Assembly: GCF_030463565.1 (NCBI RefSeq) | Contig: NC_134649.1 | Location: forward strand, 38,465,044 to 38,529,043 | Direction of reading: 5' to 3' | Length of the DNA: 64,000 nt | DNA from: Pelecanus crispus | Taxonomy: Eukaryota > Chordata > Aves > Pelecaniformes > Pelecanidae | Notes under the pieces: generated by a model | The model's input: only the letters and a program-made list of their open reading frames with translations | Database searches by the model: none | Told to the model about the DNA's origin: nothing | Program-made: the position numbers and the translations under genes | In this document: piece by piece, positions 33,867 through 46,805 of the stretch | How the letters are laid out: each line of letters opens with the position of its first letter | How positions within the stretch are numbered: the stretch's first letter is position 1

Positions 33867-36689
33867 GCTAAATTGGTCAGGGACTTGGAGATTCTTAGGT
33901 CTAACAGGCAGAGTGGGAATTTAAGCAAGGAAGTAAAAATTTAGAGGGAGTTGTTGACTCGCCTGCTATCAGAAATAAGCATCTTGAGTATACATCTCTA
34001 GAGAGCCTACACTCTGCAAGATTTCTATAGACATTAAATGCCTTGTCTGTTGGCAGTCTACAAAATGAAAACTCTGTATGTATGCATGTATAGAAGTGGT
34101 GATGGGAAAAGGAGAATGTGGGAATGAGCTGAAGTATTAAAGTAGGCAATGAAAGCAGATGGTTTACTTTGGATTTTATAAAATAGGTTTCTCTTTATTT
34201 TGTTTTAAACGAAAACTATCAACTGTCAGCATTGCAAACCTATTTGCAGCAATGCCATAAGTATTAGAAGTGCAGTTGTCCCTGAATCATAAAAGGGCAG
34301 AGGGGTTTTCTGCTGCTTCCCATCTTCATGTTTATAGAATTGTGTATGCTCTGTATACATTAGAGTTGAGCAATTTCATCACAGCCTTTCCTCAAAATTG
34401 ATTGCTGTTCAGTGTCTCTTCCTGCTTCCTCTCCCTTGTCAGTTGGTTACATCTCTGACTCTCATTACATTTAATATTGGTGCTGCTTCAATTTTCCATT
34501 AAACTGGAAGCGTTTGAGGGTCTGGAGTGGATACTGAATGGCTAGATATATTCTTTAAATACTTTAATTCCTATCATCATGGAAAAGTTTAGAGCTGGAT
34601 TATTGCCTTAGGAAGAAATGACTCTTTGCTCATTCAGTGATGAAGTCTGGTCATCAAGATGTTAGAATATGTGCTGCAGAGCTCTTCAGATACTGACATG
34701 AGTGCAAAAGTTGTTGCCAGCAGCTGTCTTGGGTTTTGGGCACCTGCTGCCTCTCGTTTCTCGCATCTCCCACTCTATCTTCCACTCGCAAAGTTGGCAG
34801 TGCCCCTAAAAAGACTCTGTATTGAGTTCTTAAGTAGGAGATCTCTACCAAGCTGGTAGTCTGGATTCCTAAGTTGTTGGTCACGCTGTAGTGAAATTAG
34901 TTATATGACAGTTATTCACTATGGATATCTGGGGTGAAGCTGGTTCCAGTCAGGTTACAAAGGCACTGCCTCTCCTAAGGCTGATGCTTTATCATGTTGA
35001 TCCCTTCCTCCCTCACCACCAATTGCAGAACTGATTTGATCGCTCACTACCATTTTTACCTTTGCCCAGACCATGGCAGACATGAGTGATGTGCCCGTTA
35101 TGGCAGTCACATATGGGTGATGTGGCATATAGGTTTAGGAAAAGATGCTGGAAATTGTCCGTATGTGCAAAATACTAATTTGGCGCTATGTTCTTGATTT
35201 CATTGGACTGTTGATACATATGCGGGAAAGCATCCTCTGCCTGAATAATTAGTGCTCAAATGTGAAATTTTCAGAAGGACAGATGCATTACTTGTAGTTC
35301 CTATATCTAGCCAGAGTCTCCTTCAAGTGGACTGTGTCATCTTTTTCCCCCCGTCTAAATACCTAAGACAGGGGTTGCTGGTTTGGCCTGAGATCCTGTT
35401 TCAATAACCTTTGGCCTCTGATACTGTCAAGAGGAATATCTTGATTTGGTTTTGACCCTGAACAATGAAGTCTAGTATTTATTCAGCTTCCTGTGATTGC
35501 TATCCAGTGGGTTACCTGGAAGAGAAATGGACCTTTGTTTTAGCAGAAGAGTTCAACAGTATTGACCAAGGGTGCTGAAAGATGGCTTGTGTCCCAGGGC
35601 TGGGATTATAAAACTCACAAGCTCCCAGCTGGGAGCTGGAAGTGAAACTCACTTGGTTAGGAAGCAAGGAACCCAGATGTTGCTCATTTCTTAAACAGTT
35701 TACTTAAACATTGAAAATATTAGTGGACATGCTGTGTCTTGTATTATCAGTCAAAGTTGGTAAATGCAGGTCTACAAAGAGATCTTGGCACATGCTTAGG
35801 AGGTAGCAAAACTTAAACCAGTAGCCCTCTTGAGTTTTCATTTTTGTATTATTTTATTATTATATTTTATTTAGTCTGTGCTTCACTCCAGATGTAGTTA
35901 TTTTTTTCCCAGCACAGCAATATGTCCTACTGCATCTACACCTGTTTTAATTTTCCGGTTTCCATTCAGTGGGGTGTATCTGTCTATTCTTGCAGTAATA
36001 ATTTTTCCCCCCTCCTGAAAGGTGACAAAATTAAAGCTGTTAGCAGTACCTGCAGAAGAGATGCCTTGTGGTTAGTAACAGTGTTACTTTTCTTAAAACT
36101 GTAATTCTGCTATTTTGCATTATATCTTATAGGGGTATAAGAGGGACCACCTATCAGTGACAGGGCTGATTCCTTCTTCTTCCTTTCTTTGTCAGCAACT
36201 GTCCAGTGCCACTGAGTTAGTACCTTGTGTTCATTTTGTCACGCAAGCGTTTGTCCACCAGGAATGTGACAGTTAATGGCTTAGGCACCCCAGGGATGAC
36301 AGATGTAAATCCAGTAAAGAGGTACCGGTGTGCATGACCTACCTGCTGAAATAACAGCATGCACCATAAAGAGCCCTGTGTTCCTCCTGTCCATCTGCTG
36401 AGGACGGACAGCCTTGCAACTGCTAAAATGTAAAAACAAAACTAAGCGCATCTGTCCTGACTGTAAAAATCAGCAGGAAGAAAAATGTTATTCAAATCAG
36501 GCTTTTGTCAAGATTGGTCAGTGATTATCGGTGAACACCTGTTGTATATTGGTTTGTTCGGCCAAGGACTTGATGCCAGTATATTAAACCTGTCTGCAGA
36601 AAGGGGGGAATTGGCTTCCCCCAGTTGAACTGTAGATGTTTGGTTCCAGCCCTCTCAGCTGTTTCAAAGGATGAAGATGGACGACACAC
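33867..36689 (+). other. CHCHD6: Intron 4 stretch, with an 18-bp palindrome
   Basis: No supported gene or transposon. A perfect palindrome, AGCTCCCAGCTGGGAGCT, lies at 35620-35637, close to a shorter CCCAG..CTGGG inverted pair at about 35593-35604. Confidence 0.6.
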
Positions 36690-36930
36690 ATAGCTGATGA
36701 CACATCATCCCACAGTTACCTGAAGTAGTCACTCTGTGCCATTAAAATGACAGCAGATCCCATAAACACATTGCACTCCACCGTCTGCTCCCTCTGGCAC
36801 TGAACTATGACCAAGAGGAAAGTTCGTCCTGCCCTGTCAACTCCCCTCAAATAAATAATCATAATAAAAAAGGCCAGCCTTTCTGAAGTTCCTGCCTAGT
36901 GAATGTGCTGCTGATTGAATGTAGCCCTGA
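36690..36930. promoter_or_regulatory. Candidate non-coding regulatory block
   Basis: A non-repetitive stretch with CCATTAAAATGACAGC and AATAAATAATCATAATAAAA and even base use. It resembles conserved intronic enhancers more than its surroundings do. This is a judgement by eye; no conservation was measured. Confidence 0.2.
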
Positions 36931-39900
36931 GAGGCAGGGAAGGCTTGCAGCCCTTGACAACAAATGAGAGCTGTGGCTGCCTCATAAATGCCTTGGCTTC
37001 AGAAGGAGGTGGTTATGGGTATGAAATGTTTATCATCTTGTACTTGCTGGGTTACTGTGTAAATAAAAAGTAGTAATAAGTAAATAAGAGGTGATACTGC
37101 AGCCTGCTTCGTCTGCTTGTCTTCATACCTAAGTAGGCTTGCCAACAAAAGAAGGAGCAGGTGGAGGCAGCTTGGGTTTCACAGAGGTTTGGGCTGTGTG
37201 CTAAAGATGTGTTCAGCTGCCTGTGAAGGAGGATCTGGTTGGAAATCTGATCAGTCAACTGGCTTTCTATTAGGAAGCACTCTTTGAAATTGTCCAGTAA
37301 AGATGACTTGCTATGTAGGTCAGCTTGTGCATTCAAAAATGCCCTTGGAAAAGGATACTTGTTCTTTGCAGGTAATTTGGAAACAGCGCAGTTGTTGGCC
37401 ACCTCCTTTTGAGTATGCCCAGCACTGCCGCGTTTGTTGGTGCGCGTTGTGGGTATCAGCATCTCTAACATTGTGCAGCGCCTTGCATGACTTCCTGAAA
37501 CTGGCTGCTTCACAGCTGTCTTTACTTAGCTTCCACCCTACGGGCGATCCTGCAGCAGTCTTTGGGGGCTTTGCTTTGTTTTTATTTTTGGGGGTGCATG
37601 TGCTTTTGTTTTGCTTTAATAGCACAGTTCCCAACAGGGGACAGCACTGCACTGCTTAGAGATGCTTGTCATTTTTAAGGAACTTTTCTAAACTTGTCAT
37701 CCTGAAAGCTATATTGTGCAGCAGCAGGCGGCCTCCATAAATCACTGATTTCTCTTTTTCTTCTCTTTCCCTTCCTTTCTCTCTTGCACTCTCTTTATTC
37801 CAAGCCTGCGGATTTGGACGCCTGGGTAAGCTCTCTTTTTTTGTCTGGATCTTGCTTATTCCAAGTGTCATGTTGTTACTGCGTGCGTACAGATTGTTAT
37901 TGCTGAGCACAGATGCAGGATTTTATTTTCTGTCATTACATTTTAAAAGGTGTTCAGCTAGAAAATTGCATATTATTTCCTCCATAAAGATTTTCACTGG
38001 TTCCTTTTGTGTAGCTTACAGCTGCTGAAACCAAACTTGATCTGGTGATGTGTGTTGTTGGCTAAGAGAGTAGCAGAAACAGGAGGAAATGAAGGTTACA
38101 CCAGTACTGTTTTTTAAGGCCATGAATCTGCATCTGGGTTCTAAACCAAAACAAAACCCAGTCACCTGCCTTCAACAGAATGAGAGAAAGTACAAAAAGC
38201 AAGTGATTTTGTAGGCCTCACGTGTTTGGAGTAGTGACTGCAGACGACTCCACATTAGTGGTGATATTTCTGCTGATGCAAGTGGAAGTTGAGTCAAGGC
38301 TCCCCCATGGTTACTTGTCTGGTACAAGCCTCCCTGCGAAGTTCTGCCGTTCGGTCTCAGGCATGATGTGCGCAAGCTGCCTCTTGCTGTTTCAGTGTTG
38401 CCCTAGGCTTGGTCAGGAAAATGCCAGCTAGCTAATTTGGAGCTAGTTCTGTTCTTCAGTGCATTGCTGTCAATTCCTTCTTCTAGTCTTGGAGCCTTTA
38501 ATAGCATTTGTTTTTCTCCCCTGCCACCTGGACTGCTACCAGGACTGGAAGAGACATGGGAAAGCATGAGGTATAAGAATTTGCAGTTGTGAAGTGTGGC
38601 AAGCTGAGGTACCCAGCCAAAACATCTCTGCTGTGCTGCTACAGAGATGTTACTGGATACCTTTGGGGGAAGCTGATAACTCCTCTCAGCAAAGACAGGA
38701 TGATGTAGAAACAAGGCATTTGATAGAGACTTAAGGACCTTTCCTTTATCCTTGTAGCTTCTTTCTCTGGATTGCCTCCGACTGATTCTCTAGGCGTCAT
38801 CTCACTAGTTCGTCTGTGACTGGTGAATGTGTTTTGCCAAGAAGATAAATATTTTTGCGATAATCTTGCCAAGTGCTGTGACTTGCCTTTGAGGGAGTTC
38901 TTTATAGATTAAGGTATGGACCTTTTCTTCTAGGTTGACTTGCCCTTTGCAGAGAGAGGTTTTTTTTTTTTTCTTCTTCCAGTAGAGTCTTCTCCATGCC
39001 CTCTCCCCAAATCCCAGGATCGCAACAGTACTGCAGAGACAGACAGTCTGATGGTAGCAGTCAGCTGTGGGCTGTGCTATTGCTGCGCTTTATTCCTGGG
39101 TGCCACATTCTCAACTGTAATCTGACCCTGCCAAGAAGGTCTTTTTTCCAAGCAGATTTCCCTCTTAGTTTTCACATTTAACAAGGTGATGAGAAGGATT
39201 AAAAATAATAAAAATCTGGTGATATTTTGTGGTGGGCAAAGCCAAAGCTAAGCTGTGAATGGATGTAGCTAGAGTGAAGCCCAGCTCTAGAACATCAGTT
39301 GCAGTCTGATGTGTTGCTTGGTGTCAGTTCAGGACAAGGCTAAGAGTGTCTGGCTTTGTTCATAGAGAATGAACCAGTAATATTTCATTACCTCAATTAA
39401 GAGGCTTGTAAAATATTTCTTTTGGCCTGCCTGTCAGCTAGCAGGCCAGTGCTTGAATTCTTTAGTTGAGCCAGTATGAATGCATAGCTTTAGAAATGTG
39501 CTTTCACAGTTTGTTTCTAAATCGGTTATTTGATAAAGGGAGAGGAGGAGGTAGGGAATCACACATGACTCTGCCTGAGCTGTTTGTCACTGTTCAAAGC
39601 AGCACTGAGATAACCTGAAAAACTTTGGGCTGTGGAAAAAGTGTAGAGATAAAGGTAGGAAGAATTTGAAAGACCCCGCAACTGGTCCATGGATCCATGC
39701 CCATGGAAGCGGTAGTAGCATGCTAGTAGTATACCTTCACTGTCCTTTTGTAAGAATGCAACGCTTGTAACTTCTGACACCATCACAGGGAATTCTTGAG
39801 CATTTCCTAAATATATCTTACACCTAGTTTTTGTACAGAGGGCAATTGCCTATTGCATACGTTCTCTTTTGCAAATACGTGCTGTCCCATGCTACTTTTC

Positions 39901-42079
39901 TAAATTTTGGGTGCATTTGTGTGTGCTACAACTAACTACACTCTTCCTCCCCTCCTTCTCTTTTGTTTCTGTCTTCACACTCCTTGGACATCACACTCTC
40001 TGCTGTGTTCTACACTACAATTTCTTACATGTCATCTCTGGGCTTTGGTCATCTCTTGCATGATATGTTCAAGCTCAGATGTAGCTTCTGCAGCGCGGAT
40101 GTGAAATGCAACTTTCTGATATATGATTTTCAAACCAGTATGTTATCACGCATGTCTTCCCTTCTCCTTCCTTCTTTAGTTCTAAAGGCATTTGTGAAAA
40201 GTGTATCTGATGCTTTGTTTGGCACCTGCAATCTCAATCCCCTGTGAAATTGTAATCATCTCCATAGCAGCCTGTTCTGTCTGGGACATCACAGGCTTCT
40301 GACTTCAGGTAGGGAATAAGCAGCAGGACTAGAGGAACTTTTAATAAATATCCTGTATTCATACAAAATGTCCCTTGTTGCCTAACCCAGTTTGGAACAG
40401 TGAGTATTTCAAATGACACATGCTCTGACTGTACCATTCATACTTCAAACATCATCATAAAGTGTACTAAATTTTCTAGTAATAACAGCTGGGGATAGAG
40501 GGACACAGAAAGCAACTTTCAAGCAGATCTGTCACAAATAGAATATTTCTCAGTATACTTCAATGCACTGAAACACCAGCAGCTCTTGAAAACAAGCAAG
40601 GCATTGAAAATGTTTGAGTTGTGAGTAAAAGTTTTCTCTGCAACCTCTGGTTCATCATACAACTTAGGGGCAATAAGTGGGACATAATGAGAGATAATAT
40701 GGGAGAAATTACTTAGGGGGAAGAATGATGAGTATACTGAGGTCTCTGCAGTTGGGAGATCCAGTTTTGATTCTTTGATAACTGTTTTGAAAGATCCTAG
40801 GGAAGTCACTAACAGAATGGCTGTCGGCTGCAGGGTGCATCAGTGTGGAGGCATTATTCAGTGTGGAGGCATTATTCACTGTGGGCATCCCAGCTCCAGT
40901 CAGGTCTGCTTGGGAGTCCATGGGTCATCATCATGCAGATCAGCACACCTCTAATGTGTCTGCATCTCAGCACCCTACTTGAGAGATTAGGTATTTGGTT
41001 TGTGTTCCCTTCCAGAGGTGTCATATGGGTAAATACGCTAAATTTCTTGGTGAATGAGGTCAGGCAAGCTCACAGGTTGAAAAGATGAGTGGGTGTGTGG
41101 GTACATGGATCCATGTCTTGCCAGAAACAGAATAAAGCCTCTTGCCCACCAGTATTGTTACATGTATTGGTTTTGTGCTCCCAGAATAGTCTGCTACCCC
41201 AGGAGAGTATCACTGACACATAATTAATTTATTTAGATTAAGCAGAAACTTTCTTGCATTTTTAAGAGTTCATCTTTTGACTCTTTTGTTTTGGTTTTTT
41301 CTTGTCTTACACTTCAGACAAAAAGCACTTTCCATCTGAATTGTGCAGAGGGGTCAGTATTATGTTACTCTTCTTTCTTTTCCTTACTTATTTTCTCCTT
41401 AAGGAAATACAAGTCACTTTTTTAATAATCTGATTTTATGGGTGTCATGCAGAATATCAGCAGGAGAATCAGGGTCCTTTGGTCATCCACCAGACCACCC
41501 TGCTGTCTTAGATCTGTTTCATTTCAGTTGAAATTGCTTAGTCCTTTTCTGTATAGAAGATGGATATTGGTTCAGAAGGATAGCTATGGTTCTCCTATCT
41601 GAAAATGGTAATAATTTTGTCACTTACAAAGTGCCCATCAGTGCCCCTACTGTTGCTGTTGCTGCTACATGTATGGGGCAGCTCATTCTCATCCCTATCC
41701 CTGTCCTATTTCAGCTGTTTTGTGCGCTGGAAGATATATAGGAGCTCTGGTTAAACCAAAGCCAGAGATTTTGCCTTCGATCAAGTGTCTTTGAGAGCAA
41801 GAGGATTTAGATAGGAGTCTATAGTGCTTGAGCCTTACCGTGGCCCTGTTGGCTGGGCTGGGATGACAAACAAGGGGACCAAAATACTTCTTTTTCCTTT
41901 AAAAACAACCAAACAGATGACACCACCACCACACCCCTAAAGCCCCCCTATTTCATGTACTCCTTTTCTTGCTTGCTTATCAACTGTCCCTCACTGCCTA
42001 GCTTAAAATCTCTTCTGAGCCCTATTACAGCACTGTATTTCCATCAGCAGGGGAGCAAAAAGAAAGAAATGCGCAGCAA
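36931..42079 (+). other. CHCHD6: Intron 4 stretch, with an 18-bp tandem repeat
   Basis: No supported gene or transposon. The unit CAGTGTGGAGGCATTATT occurs twice in tandem at 40841-40858 and 40859-40876. The 153-codon minus-strand frame at 37052-37513 has no recognised motif. Confidence 0.55.
40841..40876. repeat. Two exact tandem copies of an 18-bp unit
   Basis: CAGTGTGGAGGCATTATT is repeated head to tail without change, and a partial third copy (CACTGTGGGCAT) follows. This is a typical small slippage repeat that may vary between individuals. Confidence 0.88.
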
Positions 42080-42310
42080 CTTGCTTTCAGATGTAATTTT
42101 TCTCGCTAACAATAGCTGTTGGCCGTAAAATGACATGTCTGAGCTCACGGGGATGTTTCTGTCCCAGCTGCTTAATCATATTGGACCAGCATTTTCTGTG
42201 ATTGTACCATCATCATTAAAAGTTAAGAGCAATGCTGCTGGGATGCTATAGATTAGCAGGGTTTGTGTTCATGTTAAACAGGCTAATAATTCTGGTTTTG
42301 AAAGGTCTTC
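42080..42310. promoter_or_regulatory. Candidate non-coding regulatory block
   Basis: Contains AACAATAG (SOX-type), CTGCTTAATCATATTG, CATCATTAAAAGTTAA and AGGCTAATAATTC in non-repetitive sequence, about 1 kb upstream of exon 5. The motif content suggests an enhancer. Conservation is not tested. Confidence 0.22.
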
Positions 42311-43235
42311 TGCCTGGTGATAACTGATGTGGCCCCGGAGATTTTTGGGGATGGGGGAAGAAAAACAAGTGCCATTCTTCTTGCTATTGTTGCTTGTTAT
42401 TTTTAAACTTAAGAAGTTAGGTTCAGTTCCATCAGTGCCATGTTTTCTTAATGCTAGTTCAGCTTAGGGGTGGGAATGCAATGAAATGCTCCTGGTTGTA
42501 AAGAGCTAAAAGGCAAAAGCTGTTGCTGTAACCACACAGACTTTTTTTTAATAGAGCACTGTCTAGTTGATGACCAACTTATGCTTAAGCATGTGCTTGT
42601 ATTCCAAGTTTGCTGTTTCAGAAGTGTTGCACTTATACTTTGGAAGATGGAAGAGATTCTCTGCCACCCATCTCCTCTCCAAATCTGCAGCACCCAGCCA
42701 GAGGAACTCTGGGGGTGCTGGTGGTGTATGCACAGAGAGCCTGTGGAGAGTACTTAATTATTAGGGTACTCCTGTGTATGTCTGTGAAAGCAAATGCATG
42801 GCCAGTGAGAATGTGTGGTACCATAAAAATGTTACAACGTAGCCTTGTATTTCAGATTTTCCTCATGATTGTAGGGATGTGTTAAATCTATAGAAGTTTT
42901 CTGACACTCCAAGGGGCAAGTGTTTATGAAGTGGAGGATTTGAGGTTTATTTTTAAGGTAAGGTGAAAAATATTGAAGTGGAGTAATAAACATCATGATT
43001 CGTGAAAAACAAAGACTTGGATAAGGTGGAGTTCTGAAGAAGGCAATAGGAAGGTGTCCCCTTTCTATGATTATATGTTTTCATTTAATAAGGAGAAATA
43101 AAATGAAGGTTATAAATTTGAGTGTGATACTAATAAGAGTGTTTCAAACTTGTGGGGATAATCCAAAATGAACTGCAATACTGAAGGTTTGTAGTTCCAC
43201 GGAGAGGAATCCCATACACCAGTCCTGAGCAATGA

Positions 43236-43259
43236 TTTTTTTTTTTTTTTTTTTTTTTT
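43236..43259. repeat. T24 homopolymer 97 bp upstream of exon 5
   Basis: A run of 24 T lies just upstream of the branch-point and acceptor region of exon 5. Long T runs are prone to length change and sequencing error. Because this one is close to an acceptor, its length might influence use of exon 5. Confidence 0.85.
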
Positions 43260-43356
43260 GGTTCCTTCCAGTCTGCATCCCATGTGCTTTCCTAGCACTC
43301 ACACTTTTTATTTTTAATTTCTTCTTCTACTCATGCTCTTTTGTTCTTCTTCCCAG

Positions 43357-43440
43357 GCCGTGGAGCTGCAAGGCAGGGAGACAGAGTTGAAGCGACAAGA
43401 GGCCTTCTATAAAGAGCAGTTGGCCCGCATTGAGAGGAAG
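43357..43440 (+). CDS. CHCHD6: CHCHD6 coding exon 5, residues 147-174
   Basis: A long pyrimidine-rich tract and TTCCCAG end at 43356; the donor AAG|GTAAGG begins at 43441. The exon is 84 bases, phase 0 on both sides. It encodes AVELQGRETELKRQEAFYKE, then QLARIERK. FYKEQLARIERK is the most conserved core of the family (human MIC25 FYKEQLERIERK; MIC19 FYKEQLARLEER). It continues the coiled coil. Because both ends are phase 0, skipping it would delete 28 residues without changing the frame. It sits between introns of 35 kb and 20 kb. Confidence 0.95.
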
Positions 43441-46189
43441 GTAAGGCTAAGTTGTCTTCTATTTGTAGCCTCTGCATACTAATGGGATCGGATGCAGATC
43501 TGTGTGCATCCAAAGAGTAGAGAAACAAGAAGCGTTGTGCTGAAACCTGGAACTGTCAGCTCCCAGTATCTATCTGCCCCCCACCCCTTACATAGTTAAG
43601 TGATGAAAAAGCTGTACAAACCAAATCTTTTGACCAACTTGCATTTGAAAGATAAGGGGGTTTTAGCTGGATGATTTTTAAAAAAAGACTTCTAGTAGTT
43701 TAAACTTTATTTTCCTTTTCACCATGGGGTTTAGGTGAAAGCTAAATTGAAAAAAACAAGTGCCCTGTTTTTTTATTCCTTTTGTTAAAAAACCTTTCCT
43801 AAATTAAAAAAAAAAAAAACCCACACAAATCTTGCTATAAATATAAATTAAAATTGTATTATTAATTTTTCTCTTGGGAGTCCAACAGTTCAAAGAGTGG
43901 TGCTGCAGTGCACTGCCTGCTTCTTGCTGGATAAGCCTTTGAAATGAACATGATTTAAAGAGACACTGTCAAGCATCTTTTAAGCCTGAAATGACCTTTG
44001 AAAATCCATTTAGGGATTTGAATCTCTCCCCTAAACGTGGGATTTGCTTCTCTGTTTAATTGTTTACCATGATGAGTTTTTAAAAATTGATGCCATAAAA
44101 ATAGGAGCAGCCATGCTGTTCCTTATGAACTAATGCATTTTTCACTTCCTGGCAAAATGAAATAATGTTATAAGTAGTCTTCATTTTTTAATAAATGTGG
44201 AGAATAATCTTCTCCAATTTGAAGCAATTAGACCTCCTGACAGGGAGTTGCATACATCCGACTTGTAGCTGTGTTATGTGACTAAAAAGAAATGCAAACA
44301 ATGAAGAAGGTGGGTTGTAAAGAGACACAGAAATCAATCAGCTTTACTACCAACACGTAGCATGATGGTGGATATGGAACATGGGAAAATTGCAGATTAT
44401 AGAAACGGTAGGAAACTGTCGGCACATCTATTCCCCTTCTCATTCCCTGCTACTGCATGATTGTCCATGCAGCATTTTTTTTTTTAAGCCATTGATGGTA
44501 AAACATGCCCATGAGCAATTTCACATGATACAATTTTGCAACACTTAATCCATACAGTTCATTAAAAAATAAACTGTTAAAACTACCACTCAGTGTTGCA
44601 CCCAGATTTTTAAATTCTATTTCTAGATAATGGGGATTGTTCAGTGAAATTGCAAACAATCTAGCAGCTATCGTTCTAATTATCGCAGTTGTCCATATGT
44701 TCATACGCAAAGGGAATTTTTGCAATTTCTTGGTCTCATGCTGTGTGCTTCTATTATATTCTTCTTTCCGGATCTGGTTTCATGAAGCGGAAACTGCAGG
44801 GAAAATCTGTATGTGTGTCTGTCCTTTATGGACAGTGGAGTGGGGAGAAGTTTGTTCCCAGGCTGCATTGTCCTCTTTTTGAAGTCTTTTGTTGTATTTT
44901 GTGTTTCCCTTTTCAGGTCCATGTCCCTTGCTGCAGGGTAACTTTTTAAACAAGGTGATGGATATTTTAGTGGAGGATCTTCTCAGGGCAGTAAGGTGGC
45001 TTGCCCATAGTCCTATTCAAACTGCAGAGCTGCATAGAAACTATCTTCTAGTTCTTGCATGTACAAAAGCAAGTACATAAAAAGGACAGGTTTTCTTTCC
45101 TCTCTTGAAACACTAGATAGTTTCTGACCCTTGAACACTAGCATTTTGCTGGTAATAAAATAGAAGAATGCCTCCAACCGTTAGTCTGGATTGGAGTGGG
45201 AGGTGGGGGGGGCTAGAAGGGAGAGGAGAGAAATGTACTTGAAACAGTGTAATAAAGCTTAATTGTATTAGTTTTGAAAAAGGTTTTCGATCTTCTCTGT
45301 GGATAATTTTATTCCTATAATGGTTGGAAAGATGGAAAACACAGCACAGAACAATCTTTTTTATTAGCTGTTGCTTTTATATAATTCTGCTTTTATTTGT
45401 TGAATACACGCAGGCCTTGACGTTTATTTATTTATTTTTCCTTCCACTGTGCTAAAACCTTCCAACTCAGGCTTAGATATATTTTTATATATCTATGTAT
45501 ATATGTCTGTGTATGTTAGAAAAAAGCTATTGGTAAGGGGTTGAGGTGGGGAGGAGCTCTGAAATAGAAGTTTGCTTTCTCCGCTGTTTTCAGAGGGGAT
45601 GGTCACTTGGGAGTGTGGTCACTGGTAGTGCGGAGCTGTTGGGCTGGGAGTGAATGGATGTGATGGCTCGGTGTGGAGGCAGAAAAATGAAATTTCTCCT
45701 GCTAAGGACCAGGCTGTCAGGAATTCCCCCCTCTCCTCCCCTGCTGTGCCTATCTATAAACCTCAGGTTGGCTTTGTCCCCACTTCTGCATAGTAACAGA
45801 ATCAGCGGTAGGAGACTTAGAGATTTGTTTTTGAAGGATGTTTTGAACTGTTGATGTTGAGAACTAAGTACCTTCCCGGTAGGATGCTAAGAATAATTGT
45901 GTTATATACTCCTTACAACATAGTAGCTGCTGCACGGAATCAAACACAGAGACTGTCCTGTTTCTTTTGACAGTGGTCAGTTTTCAAAGACTTTGAAGGA
46001 AGATGCAAAAAAACCTCACCAAAACAAAACAACAAAAAAAACTTTCAGAAAACAACCTTGAGAAGAGTGTTCCTAAGTGTTGTCAGTTGGAGGCTGACAC
46101 ATGCCCTGCTGCAAAAGAGTTTATTTTCATTCAGTATTTTTATTCACTGTAATGGAACTTGGATTACTGCCATCGTTCTTCTACATGTC
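43441..46189 (+). other. CHCHD6: Intron 5, first part
   Basis: Start of the 20,158-base intron 5 (43441-63598, phase 0). Holds a candidate regulatory block at about 43880-44260 and a TA/TG-rich microsatellite near 45481-45515. No gene is supported. Confidence 0.6.
43880..44260. promoter_or_regulatory. Candidate non-coding regulatory block downstream of exon 5
   Basis: A long non-repetitive, AT-leaning run with ATTTAGGGATTTGAATC, TGTTTAATTGTTTACCATG (forkhead-like GTTTAC), GAACTAATGCATTTTTC and GAAGCAATTAGACC. It stands out from the adjacent low-complexity intron. Function is inferred from motif density and appearance only. Confidence 0.25.
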
Positions 46190-46570
46190 TTGGACATTTT
46201 TCCTGAAGCCTTGTTTAGCTCTTTGCCTCCAATATCATGTGGCAGTGTGTGCCACAGGTTAACTTATATACTCTATAAGTTCTCTGTTACCAGTTTCAAA
46301 TACTTTTTTTCCATTAATATCCTTTATGTGAAAGAGATAAAAGGAATTCTCTTCATTATTCATTATCTATAGACTTCCAGTTCCCTCTTTTACCTTCCCA
46401 TTAAGCTGAGCAGTTCTCACCTTTTCAGCCTCTGGTTGTGTGAATGATTTTTTTTTCCAGGTTTCTCATTCTACTTGTTTGTCTTGGGGCCCTTTCCCCC
46501 TTGCGGCTCTGTCTTTGAGATGTATTGACCAGAATTGAACTCAGTAGTTCCCGTGAATGCAGCAGATTGT
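46190..46570 (-). mobile_element. Ancient CR1-type LINE remnant, antisense
   Basis: On the plus strand the order is CCAATATCATGTGGCAGTG, TGCCACAGGTTAACTTATA, TATAGACTTCCAGTTCCCTC, AGCTGAGCAGTTCTCACC, and CTTTGAGATGTATTGACCAG followed by AATTGAACTCAGTA. This is the order of the reverse complement of old amniote CR1 (ATATCCTGTGGCA, TTCCACAGGTTAAT, TATAGACCTCTATC..., GAGATGGGGCGACCAGAACTG). Identity is low and there are no open frames, so the insertion is old. Confidence 0.6.
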
Positions 46571-46619
46571 GTGAATACATTATCCTTTTATTTTGTAATC
46601 TCTGAAAGAGTACTGTAAT

Positions 46620-46805
46620 CTACTGGACAGAGCACAGAATTGAAAGCAAAAAACTGCTCATTTTCTAATAGTGTTTCTCTTTAGGGAGTTTGAAACAATT
46701 ACTTAGTCCGTCTATCTTAGTTATTCCATCTATATGATAGAATAGCTTATAATGGGAGGGCAGAGTGTTGCAAAACAGTAAAGCTATAGAAATGCTAAAA
46801 AGGCT
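46620..46805 (+). mobile_element. MIR-like (CORE-SINE type) relic
   Basis: CTACTGGACAGAGCACAGAA, then TTTGAAACAATTACTTAGTC, then TTAGTTATTCCATCTATATG and finally AAAGCTATAGAAATGCTAAA follow the order of a MIR-like element (GCACTGGACT..., GGGCAAGTCACTTA, CAGTTTCCCCATCTGTA, AAAGTGCTATATAAATGCTA). It lies between two antisense CR1 remnants, in the opposite orientation. Confidence 0.55.

Noticed and set aside
37052..37513. 153-codon minus-strand frame
   Set aside because: No family motif. The translation ends in a low-complexity Tyr/Phe run from A/T-rich DNA.
41560..41620. Possible further MIR-like fragment (ATCTGAAAATGGTAATAATTTT)
   Set aside because: Only one short block resembles the consensus and neighbouring blocks are absent, so it may be chance.
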